Assembly: GCA_902806565.1 (NCBI GenBank)
Contig: CADCXA010000009.1
Location: 248,001-312,000 of the forward strand
Reading direction: 5' to 3'
DNA length: 64,000 nucleotides
Source of the DNA: Hypoxylon rubiginosum
Lineage: Eukaryota > Ascomycota > Sordariomycetes > Xylariales > Hypoxylaceae
Within the stretch, counting starts at the first letter, position 1. Each line of letters begins with the position of its first letter. Shown one piece after another: positions 1-11,538 of the stretch. Below the pieces are notes generated by a model. That model had not been told where the DNA came from. It searched no databases and saw only the letters and a list, made by a program, of their open reading frames with translations. Position numbers and translations under genes: made by a program.

Positions 1-1518
1 TGTTATAGTGGCTTCGTTGCTTCCGATACCCTTTTCCTTATTCTGAATGAGAGGGTTGAACACGGCCAAGAATCACCAATGTTTCCCTTAATCCAAGGAA
101 TCCTAACTTTTGATACGCCTTATAACGGCCTCGCACGATCTATGTTCGTCTACGGCGCTTTTTCAAATTATCAGAAAGTCAGTACCGTCTTTAATGTCAT
201 GACAGCTCTTTCGGCGGCGCCATCGGCTCTCGGGAAATCAGCTCTAAAGAGGACGGCCACTCGCGCCCCTTTAGCGAAATCCTCTAGTACCGCCTGGAAG
301 GGCTGGCAACTCGTTGCTGTGCGTACCGGTACTGTCGGCGCTATAGCTGCCGGGGGCGTCGCAGCTTACGTGCACCGCCAACAGATTATGGATAGTATGC
401 GCAGCATGCGAAATCTCAACAAGCAGTCTGTTAAAGAGGGATACCAGCAGGGTGTGGATACGCTCAGTCAGGGGCTAGCGTATATCAATCGCGGAAATGT
501 TGGGCGTTCTTTTGAATATCTATCAGACCACTTCACCTTCGTCGGTGCACTCATGAAGCAGCAGGAGCTGAGCCGACGACTCGAACGTATGGCGGCACTC
601 AAGGGCATCGGTATCCATGACTTCTATACGTCTCTAGGAGAAAATGGCATGTGGAGCGGTGGCTACTTCGTACCGGAACGAACGTTTTGTGCCATACCGG
701 CCAAGGATCACCTTGCATATCATCTCTTCTCGCGGCAGGTCGTCAAGAAGATAGACGATGAGGTACAAGCCCACGTCAGCATATTCATCAGGGACAAGAA
801 CGACGAATACGAGCAGATGACGGAGGAAGCAAGCAATCTTGTGATTCGCTGGTTCAATGACGACTCTGATATCTTTGACGACGCTAAATTCGCGACTCCT
901 TTGCCACCAGAGCCCGTTGATCAACTTATGGCCACAACAGAGGATGGTAAGGAAATTCCGAAGACCGACGATATTTCTAGCGTCGGGGATAACGCCGAAG
1001 AAGATGTCGAAGACGAGGACGATGATGGTAGCGACTTACCTGACACATCACCGCTGGATATCACTGCGGCGGCATCCGTCGTTCCCCTACCAGACGACGA
1101 CGAGGAAGCCCCACAAGAAGTACAAACGAATGAGGCACGAAAAAGCACATATATGCGATATCTCATGCGAGTAGCAGAGCAGGCAGGAACCGGCGTTAAA
1201 TCCTACGTGCCAACCCAAATGCCCGAGATGCCCCAACTGCCCCAAATGCCGTCGGGATCTAGTCTCAAGTCCTACATCCCGACCCAAATGCCACAGATGC
1301 CGAGCATCCCGCGGCCTTCCGTCAACATGTTTGGCAGAAAGCAGCAACAACCTCCGAGTTCAGATAAGGTGTCAGATGCCGAGGTCGCCGCTGAAAATGG
1401 TCCAGAAAGGAAGAGGGCCGACAGTGGGGTGCAGCTATCAGAGGAGCCTACTGGATCGACTGAACTTCATCAAGATCCAAACACAATGACGGAATCGACC
1501 ATAACTGCGGCCAAATGA
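1..1518 (+). CDS. Alpha/beta-hydrolase (DUF676/lipase-like) family protein, 5' partial
   Basis: The frame is open from the first base, so the gene begins left of the window; the Met at 79 is internal. The first visible residues (CYSGFVASDTLF) lead into ILTFDTPYNGL, a stretch I associate with fungal DUF676/serine-esterase-like proteins just after the nucleophile elbow. A hydrophobic segment with AIAAGGVAA follows, then a conserved helical region ending near the acidic run of about residues 300-345. The tail is low complexity, with two near-copies of a KSYxPTQMPxMP unit (about 1197-1320) before a Ser/Pro/Glu-rich end. It is probably a membrane-associated hydrolase or lipid-handling protein; the substrate cannot be read. 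The catalytic part is mostly outside the window, so activity cannot be judged. The stop is TGA at 1516-1518. Confidence 0.75.
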   Translation, partial: CYSGFVASDTLFLILNERVEHGQESPMFPLIQGILTFDTPYNGLARSMFVYGAFSNYQKVSTVFNVMTALSAAPSALGKSALKRTATRAPLAKSSSTAWKGWQLVAVRTGTVGAIAAGGVAAYVHRQQIMDSMRSMRNLNKQSVKEGYQQGVDTLSQGLAYINRGNVGRSFEYLSDHFTFVGALMKQQELSRRLERMAALKGIGIHDFYTSLGENGMWSGGYFVPERTFCAIPAKDHLAYHLFSRQVVKKIDDEVQAHVSIFIRDKNDEYEQMTEEASNLVIRWFNDDSDIFDDAKFATPLPPEPVDQLMATTEDGKEIPKTDDISSVGDNAEEDVEDEDDDGSDLPDTSPLDITAAASVVPLPDDDEEAPQEVQTNEARKSTYMRYLMRVAEQAGTGVKSYVPTQMPEMPQLPQMPSGSSLKSYIPTQMPQMPSIPRPSVNMFGRKQQQPPSSDKVSDAEVAAENGPERKRADSGVQLSEEPTGSTELHQDPNTMTESTITAAK

Positions 1519-2177
1519 TGAGTATAATCGAACAGACGTGCAGACAAGGGTATTCTGGGAATAACACGAGTTAGATACACACTCGGGTGTCGTTCAGGCC
1601 AATACACCAAGGCCTATGACGACAAGTACCTACCTAGGCGTTAGTGATATTGATGGAGACATAGTTTATAAGCAACGTCAGGACTACGTTATTATACGAG
1701 ACCGCGAGAACCTAATGCACATGAAATAGGATCAGGGAAATACGTACAGTAGTTTGAGTTCCTGCAACGCTCCCGTAGCAGAAGGGCACCGGTCTAATGC
1801 ATTGAGGCACATCCAAGTACACTAGACTAGGTAGACTTTCACCCTTAGCGACGGGATCGTTCAAGCCTTGCCCATACCGTCCTACGTATAGGATTGGCCT
1901 TTGCATCGGATGCTATGGTTATAGTACAATCCGCAATGCGTGGGGCCTGATGATGACCTCATGTATTATTACCAAGCCGATACACACGCGTCATACGAAT
2001 TCGGGCTCAAACCTTCTGTCCGATGGCGAACAGATAGTTTAAGAGGATAGGCTGAGCATTAGTATTGGTCGTTCCATTCACTCATTCCTTCACCTAGATC
2101 AACTATACCCAAAGCATTAAACCAACCAATTATATACCTACCTATATATTGATCACTTGCCATAAACTCAGCCCATC
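1519..2177. other. Intergenic, no gene seen
   Basis: This stretch between two plus-strand genes holds only short frames without family features. It contains a CTACCTAGGC near-copy of the window's recurrent TACCTAGGTA palindrome near 1633. The last 100 bases, with ccaaccaattatatacc, are the likely promoter of the next gene. Confidence 0.6.
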
Positions 2178-2492
2178 ATGGCCGACAACCAGAACAAAAA
2201 ACAAAACAGTGGCGACGCCGACGGCCTCCTCGGCAGCATCCTCGGCGGCGCCGACAGCGTCCTCACGGGCGGCGACAAGGCCAACGGCCAGGGCGGCCTG
2301 CTCGGCGGCCTGAGCAGCGCGGCCGGCAAGACGACCGAAGGCGCCGGGAGCGCGCTGAACCAGACGACGGAAGGGGTCGGGAACACGGCCGGCTCGGCGA
2401 CCGGGGGCGTCGGGAACGTCGGGAAAGGCGTCACGGGCGCGCTCGACAATACCGTTAAGGGAGTGGCGGGCTCGGGGCAGCAGGGGAAGTAA
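2178..2492 (+). CDS. Small Gly/Thr/Asn-rich repetitive hydrophilic protein (104 aa)
   Basis: This intronless frame encodes a 104-residue protein with no cysteine, no signal peptide and no membrane segment. It opens with a polar MADNQNKKQN, then has LLGSILGG and LLGGLSSA repeats, then degenerate units of about 11 residues built on GxGxxxNxTxG (ALNQTTEGVG, NTAGSATGGVG, ALDNTVKGVAG). The pattern resembles fungal hydrophilin or LEA-like stress proteins, which stay disordered and protect other proteins on drying; that is inference from composition only. Codons are strongly G/C-ending, unlike the flanks, which suggests high expression. The start is the first ATG after a TATA-like ttatatacctacctatatattg. 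No named family is assigned. Confidence 0.65.
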   Translation: MADNQNKKQNSGDADGLLGSILGGADSVLTGGDKANGQGGLLGGLSSAAGKTTEGAGSALNQTTEGVGNTAGSATGGVGNVGKGVTGALDNTVKGVAGSGQQGK

Positions 2493-3501
2493 AGGGGGTG
2501 GACGGCTTTGGGCGGAGGAGTGAGAGTTTGGATGATGATGGTTTCTGGACTTGAGAGGACGGCAAGGAATTAATAACGCACATAAAAGGTCGCAGTACGG
2601 ATGCGTGTAATTGTATACGAGGAGTTTGACTTTCAATTGTTACGAATTGATCAAAGATATTTTCGCTAATTTGGATCGCCGAATCCTTACCTCCTATGTG
2701 CTCGTCTGCTTGTCTGCTTGTCTGCTTGTCTAGCCGTTGCTAGCGGTTGTCGCCTAGAATGTACTAATTCCGGCCCCCTTTTTACCAGTTCCCCCACTAG
2801 CAAGATTCTGTTGTTAACTTCCTTTTCTTCTCGTCGCATCAACTCGGAACCTATTAAGGTAAATATGATAAATATCGAAATACTCTTACCATTCTCCGGC
2901 GTGTTTTTCCAACTTGCCAAGATTTCGTTTCTATTTTCGTTTTGTTGATGCCTATGGGGAAGTCTTGTTTAAGGGGGGCCATGACATCATATAAGCCCGT
3001 CGTAGGTGCGCGAAGGATTGCACGATACCTACCTGGTAGGGCTCAAACGCCTATTTCTGACAGCGTCCCGCTCAGCTGAAAGCTGCGACAAGCTACGAAG
3101 TACAATATGATCTCATTCATAAGATTGGATTATACGGGTGTCAATCAGCAACGATTATAGGAATAGTGTGTAAGTCATGGCAACTGAGAATTGCGAGATA
3201 GAACGGTGCATAGCCTGCAGGAATCGTCTCCTAAATCATAATAATCCAAGACTTTGTCGCATCGATAACATCGATGGATGTGTATATAAGGTCTCATCCG
3301 TGTTGAATTGGCATTTCGAAGTGGTCTTGGTCAATCAGAAAACCAACCAGCCAATCGTTCAAATCGACGAGGTCTTAATTCAACCAATTCTCAATACTTA
3401 CCTGGTAAAATTGCATTACACCAGCGACAGCTTCGCCTAAGCCCAAGCAGCCCATTTCATTTCCACCAGACCGATTTACTTCACTTCTCACAAACCCGAA
3501 A
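2493..3501. other. Intergenic with an 8-bp tandem repeat
   Basis: About 1 kb without a convincing gene. It contains three tandem copies of TGCTTGTC at about 2707-2730. An 87-codon frame at 3177-3440 overlaps the TATA box of the next gene, has no family features and is not annotated. Confidence 0.55.
3283..3290 (+). promoter_or_regulatory. TATA box of the small secreted protein gene
   Basis: TATATAAG lies about 210 bases before the ATG at 3502, in an AT-rich stretch, and is followed by a CT/CA-rich leader (ttcatttccaccagaccg) typical of fungal 5' untranslated regions. This is inference from sequence only. Confidence 0.4.
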
Positions 3502-3837
3502 ATGAGATTCTCACTCACTCTGGCGCTCGTCTCACTGACGACCGCGGTCGCCGCCAGTGACTACAAATTCGACATGTTCTACCCGTCCGCGAACTGCACC
3601 ACCGAAGCAGAACCCATATCCGGCGACGGCGACAGGGGTTGCTCCGGGTATTTCAAGCACGGCGCAGCCTCGGCTTGGAAACTGTCCAACATCAAGGACG
3701 GCTGCGTCGTCAACTTCTACTCGGACAAGAGCTGCCGAGACAAGCTCGACTGGATCGATGGGAAATCGCCCAAGGGCCAGTGCAAGCAAATGCCCAGCTA
3801 CTCGGCCGCCCGGACCTTCGACGTCAGTTGCCCTTAG
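3502..3837 (+). CDS. Small secreted cysteine-containing protein (111 aa)
   Basis: Residues 1-18 form a typical signal peptide (MRFSLTLALVSLTTAVAA) with likely cleavage after an AxA-like site. The mature protein is about 93 residues with six cysteines (in NCTTE, GCSGY, GCVVN, SCRDK, QCKQM and VSCP), enough for three disulphides, and aromatic residues in the pattern of small fungal secreted proteins. One N-glycosylation sequon (NCT) is present. Such proteins are often effector candidates or wall-associated; no named family is recognised, so host interaction is only a possibility. The gene is intronless, has a TATA box upstream and uses G/C-ending codons. Confidence 0.75.
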   Translation: MRFSLTLALVSLTTAVAASDYKFDMFYPSANCTTEAEPISGDGDRGCSGYFKHGAASAWKLSNIKDGCVVNFYSDKSCRDKLDWIDGKSPKGQCKQMPSYSAARTFDVSCP

Positions 3838-5063
3838 GGGGTAGGATGAATTGGTGGGCGAAGCTTTATATCGGTAGAAATTGTGGTTGCGCGGTCTTGG
3901 GGGCTACCTAGGAGGGGGGTCTTAGCGATGCGGCGGCGCGAGGAAATACTGGAAATGATTGGAGTTCAACAGACATCTAGGGAGGTATTAACGACTCGTG
4001 TCGTGCATGACGAGTAAGCAGAGTGGATGGTGATTCGGTAGGTGAGGGAAGTAAGACATTCTCTAGGCGCATTTGGGTGGAGTATGTATATAGATTAAGT
4101 GCTTGTGCTTGTATATAAACAAAGCTGTTTCTTCTTGTACCTAAGTAGCTTGGATAGGGTATGATTAGAATATTAAATGCTTATGAAGAATGTTTATAGT
4201 TAGGAGAGAATTATGATCATGAGAGCCGACTTGTTATACTGTCTCTTAAGAGGCATTTGTATAGACAACATGACATACTGGAAATGGTAACTAGAAGTAC
4301 CTGATGCAGGACAGTGGAGTCCGCCCCGGATTTTACCCCAGGTTTTTCATATCCATTCTAAACACTATCCTCCTTCGGGTAAGTATGATGCTGCAGCTCT
4401 CACCGGGCGGAGCTCAGCGAACCATAGCTCAGGATAGCTCCAGGGTCACGCGATGAGCACACCACTCCAGCTTCGAACCATTCGTGTATCGACAACACCT
4501 TACCGTAGTTCGACCCCGCCCCAATCATTACGATTAGCGGCTAGGAACTGTATCAGCAGGTCGCCGATCCATTCGTCGTCATGGTCCAAGGTTGCTCGCA
4601 TTGTTCAATCACGCACCATGTATGGTGATGAGCTGGTGGCTGGAGGGGGACCCCTTGGAACATATGGGGACCTATGGGACAAACGGGTAACAAAGAGAAG
4701 AGGGAGAGACAGGGAGGGGTCCTTTCTCCCTCACTCGTGCTCTCGTCCTTCCCCTCCCAGGAAGCCCCTTTTCAGCTGCCCTTCATATTGCTCGACCTTC
4801 CCCTCTTCTCGTCCGCCTTTCTTCCTTCTTTCCCTACAGACATTGGCTCCTTTAACCATCTCTGTTCTGCTTTCATCGATACCATCATCACCACCATCAT
4901 CCCTAGCTATTCAAGGTAAACCTCTCTATCACTCTTTCACCCTTTTTGTTTGCTGGTTTCTGCTTTAAAGTGTGTGATACTGACGAACTGCCGCCTCTAG
5001 ATAGCTGGGTCGTCACAAGCTTCAATACCATACAACACACAACACCAAACCACCCAATTCACC
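3838..5063. other. Intergenic and probable 5' leader, pyrimidine-rich tract
   Basis: No supported gene. Two overlapping frames at 4453-4968 fall in a C/T-rich tract (about 4720-4930) that looks like a core promoter and 5' untranslated leader of the following gene. A GTAAAC after 4915 could be the donor of a leader intron. Confidence 0.5.
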
Positions 5064-5892
5064 ATGACGGAACCTCTCACCAGGGTAGACTCAGCCGTCC
5101 AGGGCCTTTCTTCCTCTCCTCCCAAGGAGAAGATCTCCCATCGGAGAACCAGCTCGAGTGCAGCTGGAGTATCTAGCATGAAGGAGATGTGTAAGTGCCG
5201 AAGCTCATAACAACTACATTCGGATGTATCGGATCGTAGCTAACGTGAATCCCAATGGAAGGGGACACGAGGACGAAGCTTCACCTAGCACCGGAAACAC
5301 AGAGGACCGGCTGGTAAGTCCGATTTCATCTCGTCGTTTCCGTCATAGATATATCACACTGCCCAATACCCCGCACTCGCTGACTTGTGTAACCCGATGT
5401 AGGAAGATCAACACGTCTTCCTCCACGGTTGAGGAGAAGGACATCCTGAAGAAGCCATTGATGACGCCGATGGTGAGAGCAATTGATCTAGTAACGGACC
5501 TCGGGTCTGTAATAACTGCACGGAATCGCCAAGGCGTCACCATAAAGGATGCATTAGATGCCATCCATAAAGCCAATAAGAAGCGGGTTAGTATCACCTC
5601 TCTCTCTTTGCAGACCTGGTCAAGTCAGGTCGAGTCGAGTCATAGGATAGGCACAATAGTTCGCATTGCGGCTAACCGGGGCTCTTCAACGCAGGCCGAT
5701 GATGAACTCGACAAGCCGTACCTAGAAGGCTTCGAGTGGTCTCCGGCACACACGGAATACGATGAAGAAAACCCGAAGGAGCTGAAAGAGATGGAAGAGG
5801 ACTGGCAACGGCTCCTAATACATCTGTCATCCACACCTGGTGTATCGAACTTTGCTGGCAAGAAGAAGAAGAAGGCGGCAGCAGCCGAATAG
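5064..5892 (+). CDS. Conserved fungal protein of unknown function (186 aa, DUF6699-like?)
   Basis: Four exons: 5064-5190, 5262-5313, 5403-5586 and 5695-5892. All three introns have GT..AG ends and the frame is continuous only when they are removed. The start ATG follows a CACC context. The N-terminus is Ser-rich and disordered. The core runs from LAPETQRTGWK through LMTPMVRAIDLVTDLG to QGVTIKDALDAIHKANKKR, which resembles the C-terminal VTVRDVLDAIH motif of the fungal DUF6699 fold; I am only moderately sure of that. The C-terminal part is acidic and ends in a Lys-rich run followed by AAAAE. No signal peptide or membrane segment is seen, so it is probably intracellular. No function is proposed. 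Confidence 0.7.
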
Positions 5893-7170
5893 GCGGCCTC
5901 GTCCGCTTACATATCCGCTTCTCGTCCAATACTTCCTTGGATACTCGCGTCTACCAACCCCTTTCTCTTTTGGGTCAACTTGGCTGTAGGGCGTTTGGAT
6001 ATATTGCGATAGATAGCTTGGATACCTACCATCACGACGTGTGTCTTGTATCAGGACTGGTTTCCTACTACTGTAAAGATACTCGAGTCAAGTCATCTAA
6101 TGACAATTTCTATGCTTGACAATTATGAGCCAATGATTGCCTCTTTGCTTTGACTATTCCGTACCTAATCCTAGTCGTCAGGTGGTTATTGTTCTCCATT
6201 ATACAGAAGCACTACCCAGGTTGCACGGCGTGGGATTGGTACAGCCGTGGATCATAGCGATGAATTGCCAACACAAAGCCATTGGTATAATAACAGATTC
6301 AATTATCATCCGATCCTGCGAGACGACGACTGAAGACGAAGAATAGTTGATTGGAATTTTATCCGTGGCTAAATAGGCATCAGCATGTTAATCCGTGTTC
6401 AGGATGATGAGTTGTGCTCTCTGGCTGTCTGGCCGCAAATCTTAGAATACCTGCTGGTCGGAATAGGGGTTTCGAGCCGCTAGCATTTGCTCTCATAACA
6501 CCTTAACTATTGGACCCCACCTACTAAAAGGCGAGGTCCATGTCTACGTTCCATTCGTTTCATCAAAATATCGATGAGAGATAGATAAGACAACTTGGGT
6601 GGGGCTAAGATTGATGCTCGTAAATCTAGCTGAGATTAGATCGTCTTCCTTGAGAGGTATATCGTAGCGAGCGTAAGGTATAAGGTACGCCGCAACGCAG
6701 TCATGGTGTATTTTAGGGAGTTAATGGCATCAGAGAGCACTACCAAAGATCAGTCTTACTACAAGTGGCATTATTACCAATGATATCCGACAGGGGTATA
6801 TAACCCGCACCCATGGTTCGCAATGCGTTACTGCGCTGCAATTGAATTCTTCCGCGACTTGTTACGCGGTCATGAAATACTCGTAGCGACACAAAAACTA
6901 AAGACTGATAAGAAGTTATGAGGTAACGCGCCGTAACAAACCGATAAGAAACATCACTTAGGGGATAGACACTGAGCTAACAGGCTTAGCTGATCCATAT
7001 TTGGGACTAAAGCTCTGATCCTTTGTTAGTGGGGCAGACTCTTCGCGATCATCGTTCAGCTCGTTCCGGCTGGCTTCGATCCTAAAACAGGATGTTATTC
7101 ACAGACAGCGATATTCCTACGAGCAGCAGTAGAAGCGGTAGAGCGACGGACTACGCGAAGGGATGGCATC
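5893..7170. other. Intergenic, no gene seen
   Basis: Between two plus-strand genes. Short frames here carry no family features. The minus strand at about 6455-6520 has a tRNA-like B box but cannot be folded into a full tRNA. The last 200 bases are the promoter and leader of the regulator gene. Confidence 0.5.
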
Positions 7171-9755
7171 ATGGAGTTCTTCGAGAACCAAGTTGGCGAG
7201 GTGCGATACCTGACCACTCTGGCTGAGACCGAAACTCCTACTTCGATCCCTTCGGTGTCGCCCGGCTCTCAGCAACATTACAGCGGCGGCAGCACATCAA
7301 CCGCCGCCGGAGCCAAGAGGAAGAACAGCGTCGACGAGTCGCCCGGCCCTAAAGGCAATCCCCAGCAGAGAAGCAAAAGAAACAGATACATATCTATAGC
7401 TTGGTGAGTCCGAGTCTTTATTCCTCGCTTGTCCCGTGCGCTTCGTGCGCTTGGAGCTAGCGCGCATCCGCGACAAGTCGACGCGAGTTCTCTAACCGAG
7501 CCTTTACAACTATCTAGCAACGAGTGCAAGCGGCGCAAGATTAAGTGCAATGGCGAGACACCATGTCAGCGATGCGGGAACCTCAACCTCCAATGCCTCT
7601 ACGCCCCCAATTGTTGCACCACCTCCCTTAAAGACTCGGACGAGTTCAAGCAGATGGCCACCAGGGTCAATCAACTGCAAGAGCAGGTCGACGATCTCTT
7701 CGCAAACATGAACGCCCTTCGATCCGAAGCCTTACGCTTAGCCCCCATCCAAGATCGGCCAGTGGCTTTGCCATCCGCCTCGAGTACGCCCTCGGCCTCT
7801 TCGATCCCTTCCATAACGCCCGCACACAGGACGGCCGATTTACCCCAGCCTCGACCGCCTGGCTTTCGTGGACCCACGAGCACCCGATTCAACTTAGATG
7901 TCGCCAAGAATACATTACACAAGATGGGGTATAGTAACCCATCTGACGGTAGCGATCCCGACGGCTTCGTCCAAGAAACGCCCGCGCCGTCCCCGAATAT
8001 ACCATCGCAGTTATCCGCAAACTCTCAACCCCCCGCTCGAGATCCGCTATGGGAATTTGACAAGGACGAGTTAGTGCGCTTATGCCGCGTACATGACGAA
8101 GAAATCGGCATCATGTATCCCGTGGTTAAGATTGAGTCGGTCATCAATCACGCCAGGACACTGTTTTCCTGGATGGAGGCGGCGAGGAAGAATTTTATTG
8201 TCCCTCTATACGGCGAGGAAGGAGGGATAAAAGACCACAATACGGTGCTGCTCAAGCTCGTCGTATGCTGCGCCATGCAGGTCGAAGAGCATGGAAACAG
8301 CGAGAAGGCCCAGAGGCTCTTCCATAGCGTCCGACCGACAACAGATAGGATGCTGATGTCGGACCCGAGCGACGTCAAGAACATGCCACTTTTAGCCCTT
8401 GTGGTATGCTCAATCATTCTCCCGATTACCATCCTTCAATTACCGATGAATAGGTGCGGAGGCTGACATGTACTACAGGCAGGTTATCACTTTCTCGCTA
8501 ACGACGAGATTCTAGCTTGGCGTACGATGGGCCAAGTTACTCGTCTTTGTATCGAACTCGGACTTCATCGGCGCGACCCGATCCAAAGGATTGATAACGA
8601 GGAAGAGCGGAATAATGCTATCAACACCTTTTGGGCGGCTTACGTGCTCGATCGCCGGTGGGCATTCGGTACCGGTTTGCCCTTTACGGTCCCCGACGAG
8701 GAGATTGATCCTCAGCTACCCTATCCTGTAGGTATTGGTTCGGCGCATTGATTTCAAGGCTTCCTTGTCGCTGACGTGAATATAAGGATTCCCATCCCTA
8801 TCTAGTCGCCATGATCAACTACTCAAAAATCAGCGCCAGGGTATGGCGACTTGTACGAAATTTCGAGCCCAATGCGTTAGAATTACGGCCCTGTGATATC
8901 GAAGAACTCGACCGGTCGATTAAACAATGGTACACTGAAGTGCCCAGCGAAACCCAGCTCGAGCTCGCCGATTGGGAAGCGTTGCCTAGATACCTCAATC
9001 CGCCAACACACTCCCAGAAGGAGTATGATATCCAACGGCTTCAAATCTGGACGTATCTCCGCCTCAATCAGATCCGTACCTGGCTCTATACCCCTATTCT
9101 ACACACTCACAGTAGCATCATGGAGAATATCCTGTTTGCCGAGCGCGCCGTAAAGCTCGCCAAAAACACCATCTGTTACTTGACGCACTTGAACAACACG
9201 ACAAATATTTACAGAAAGATACAGGTCTTTTACCACCAATTCCTGTTATCCGCCATCGCAGTACTTTTCTTAGCATCGTGCCACGCCCCGGTGAACTTCA
9301 GCTCGTCGTGTCGCAACGAGTTCTACATGGCCCTCGAGCTGGTCAAGGACATGTCGTCCAAGTCATGGGTGTCGCACCGCCTCTGGAGTACCATCAAGTC
9401 GCTTCGCGAAGTGGCGCCTCGTCTCGGACTAGCGCAGGACCCCCACTCCTCGGCCGCCCTCACGATGGCCGGGCTGGCGACGGGCCAGATGGCGGCATCA
9501 ACTCCGCCAGTCGCTCCCGGCTACGGGTCCCAGCCGTCGCCCGTCTCGGGATCGGCCGCCGTGTTCGGCCGCGTCCAGAACGGGCACCAGATCTCGAGCG
9601 AGATGTCGCGGATATTCGAGGGCTATATAGGCAAGAGTAGTAGTCCCAGCGGCGGCCCGCTGACCCCCTCCGGCGCGCCGCCTGTTGATGACGGGACGGG
9701 GATGTCTTATGGTGTCGGGAGCAATGTATATCAGCACTTTAAAGATATGTTTTAG
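7171..9755 (+). CDS. Zn2Cys6 transcription factor with fungal_trans domain (778 aa)
   Basis: Four exons: 7171-7403, 7518-8403, 8479-8727 and 8787-9755. The first Cys codon of the zinc cluster is split by intron 1 (TG|C). After splicing the cluster is Cys78, 81, 88, 94, 97 and 104 (CX2CX6CX5CX2CX6C) with the basic KRRKIK between, followed by a coiled-coil linker (TRVNQLQEQVDDLF). The middle region is the fungal-specific regulatory domain PF04082, including AWRTMG, RLCIELGLHRRD and FWAAYVLDRRWAFGTGLP. The C-terminal 100 residues are Ser/Gly/Pro-rich and end in VYQHFKDMF. This is a nuclear DNA-binding regulator; its targets are not readable. It lies 13 kb from the oxidase cluster and across the AT island, so it need not control it. 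Confidence 0.9.
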
Positions 9756-10344
9756 AGATAGGAGGAGCGCTGGCCGGAAATCGGTGTGTACAACAGTCCC
9801 GGAAATAAGGATTTGATTGCGTACCTGGAGAATTGGTGCCTCGAGACACTGAAGTGTACAGTTATGCAGATACCTACCCGAGTACATGAGGTACTGAAAT
9901 ACTAGATACATTCACAATATCTTAGGTATCTAACTTCCAGATACCAGCCTATTGATATCTAGGTACTACAGCATAGATCACCGCCTATTTCCGGAGTTCC
10001 ATTATCGACTTTAAATTATATTACCTACGTCCTAGGTACCTTATACGTGAGGTTTCCAAGTCACAGGAGAAAGTCACTCCATTATAGACTAAGAAGTGTC
10101 ACAGCACTAAGCCGCAAAATACATGGTCAACGATATGAGAAGACCTCCCAAGGCAAAAATGGAGGGTTAATATTTGAAACAACTAGTTTATAACAGTTAG
10201 GTCTACCTAATGTGTTGGACCAACTTGCCAAGCTTCACACGATTTCTGGAACATATCCTAGAAATATGCGTCAACATTTCCATACGACAATCGACCCCTC
10301 TCCCCTCTCCCCCCTCCAGGTCATTCATTTGGCTTCTACTTCCT
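9756..10344. other. Intergenic, no gene seen
   Basis: Terminator region of the upstream regulator. It includes cctaggtacctta near 10030, related to the recurrent palindrome. No supported coding sequence. Confidence 0.5.
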
Positions 10345-11139
10345 TTACTCCAAGCAAATGACGTAACTCGACGGCGAACGTCGTTCTGGAACATCAAGCT
10401 TCCGAATAAGTTCAACAAGCACTTCCACTCTTTTCTCTAGGGGCAATGGGTCTCCTCTTAACGTCAATGGTTCACCCTCCGTTATAGATTGCGGACCCGA
10501 CAACCCGTATATTGCATGGCGATATATTGTGTAATAGGGTTCGGTTTCTTCATTCATCATGATGTCCAATACCCCCGTATTAACCAAGCGTGCGGGGTGG
10601 CAACGCAGGACTATGCCCCTGAGTTGGTTCACACAATCCTCATTGACATGGGGTTTCTCAGGCAAATGGTAATTCGAATCAAAGACCAGAGTCTTCAAGA
10701 CTTCGTCGTTAATGTCATCGTTATATTTAATGTCATCGGGATAGACTTGTGAAAATCGTGACTTCCATTGGGAGCCCGCTCCAAAATCTGATTTGGGGAC
10801 ATAGGAGTCTGCGGGCGCGAACAGCCTCTTCTATTCGGCGTACGAAGCTGATGGTATTCTCCCATCGACGACGCTAGGGAACTGATTGCTCGACTGTACA
10901 ATTGTCCCGGCATGAATTGCTGGGGACCATAATCGAGCGAACTGAGGAGCGTAAGGGCGATATTCACGAAAGTGCACCCACCGGCCATTCCACTTGGGTG
11001 CAGCTACTAGGTCCAGTGACCAGAGTTTATTACTCAAGTCATGGTCTAGAAAGTCCCACTCGCTAGTAGGAGATGATATTCCGGGCGATCTGAATCCAGA
11101 CTTGAGAAGTTTCCATGTAGTAATGAGGGCTAAGATCAA
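10345..11139 (-). pseudogene. Unassigned gene or gene relic with one in-frame TAG
   Basis: A single minus-strand frame runs from about 11139 to the stop at 10345, interrupted only by TAG at 10831-10833. Either that stop is real and the gene is broken, or an intron at 10831-10899 (69 nt, GTACAG..AATAG, no obvious branch point) removes it in phase. The 5' end is unresolved: the frame begins at TTG after an AG acceptor, with a hydrophobic LGLILALITTWKLL that could be a membrane anchor. Downstream are WVHFREYRPYAPQF and HVNEDCVNQLRGIVLRC. The last faintly recalls the HxxHC segment of UstYa-type (DUF3328) oxidases, but spacing is off by one or two residues, so I do not assign it. Expression and exact structure are uncertain. 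Confidence 0.35.
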
Positions 11140-11289
11140 ACCCAGCTATAATCACCACATAGCTTCAAATTTCATCCCAAACCGCATCCATTACCCGACT
11201 AGGAGGAGTTCGAGTGATGTTCTTTAATTGTTCTATTGTTATTAGTTTAAAAGATGATCAAAATGTGCTGAGGATTCTAACTCACTTAT

Positions 11290-11538
11290 CTATGGGAATT
11301 TCTCGGCTTTCTCTTCGGGGCTCAACATGGCGATCTTCTTTTCTGCCTCGCGGAATGCCTTTTTAATCTCTTCACTTGTCATGCCTTTCGGGTCTCTTTG
11401 CTTGGTGTTGGCATTTGAGCCAGTGTTCTCTTCGTTTGACATCGGTGATGCTGTGGAGGCGGATGGTGTTGTAGAGGTGGATGATGCGGCAGAAGTGGGT
11501 GAAGGTTGTGACTTTTTAGGTACTGTAGCGGAAGACAT
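11290..11538 (-). CDS. Small hydrophilic hypothetical protein (82 aa)
   Basis: An intronless frame starting MSSATVPKK. The first half is Ser/Thr/Pro-rich and disordered; the second half, from GMTSEEIKKAFREAEKKIA to LSPEEKAEKFP, is a charged amphipathic helix. No signal peptide, cysteine or known domain is seen. It lies just upstream, on the same strand, of the doubtful frame at 10345-11139 and could be the 5' exon of one gene, but I found no donor that joins them in phase: TAG directly follows KFP. It could be a real small protein or a relic. Confidence 0.4.
   Translation of the reverse strand: MSSATVPKKSQPSPTSAASSTSTTPSASTASPMSNEENTGSNANTKQRDPKGMTSEEIKKAFREAEKKIAMLSPEEKAEKFP

Noticed and set aside
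3177..3440. 87-codon plus-strand frame
   Set aside because: It covers the TATA box of the secreted protein gene, has no family features and no sign of its own promoter.
4453..4968. 171-codon plus-strand frame
   Set aside because: It lies in a C/T-rich leader region giving Ser/Pro runs; the real gene starts at 5064.
6455..6530. Minus-strand tRNA-like segment with B box GGCTCGAAACC
   Set aside because: A-box to B-box distance is about 31 rather than 44 bases, the acceptor stem has mismatches and total length is only about 61 nt.
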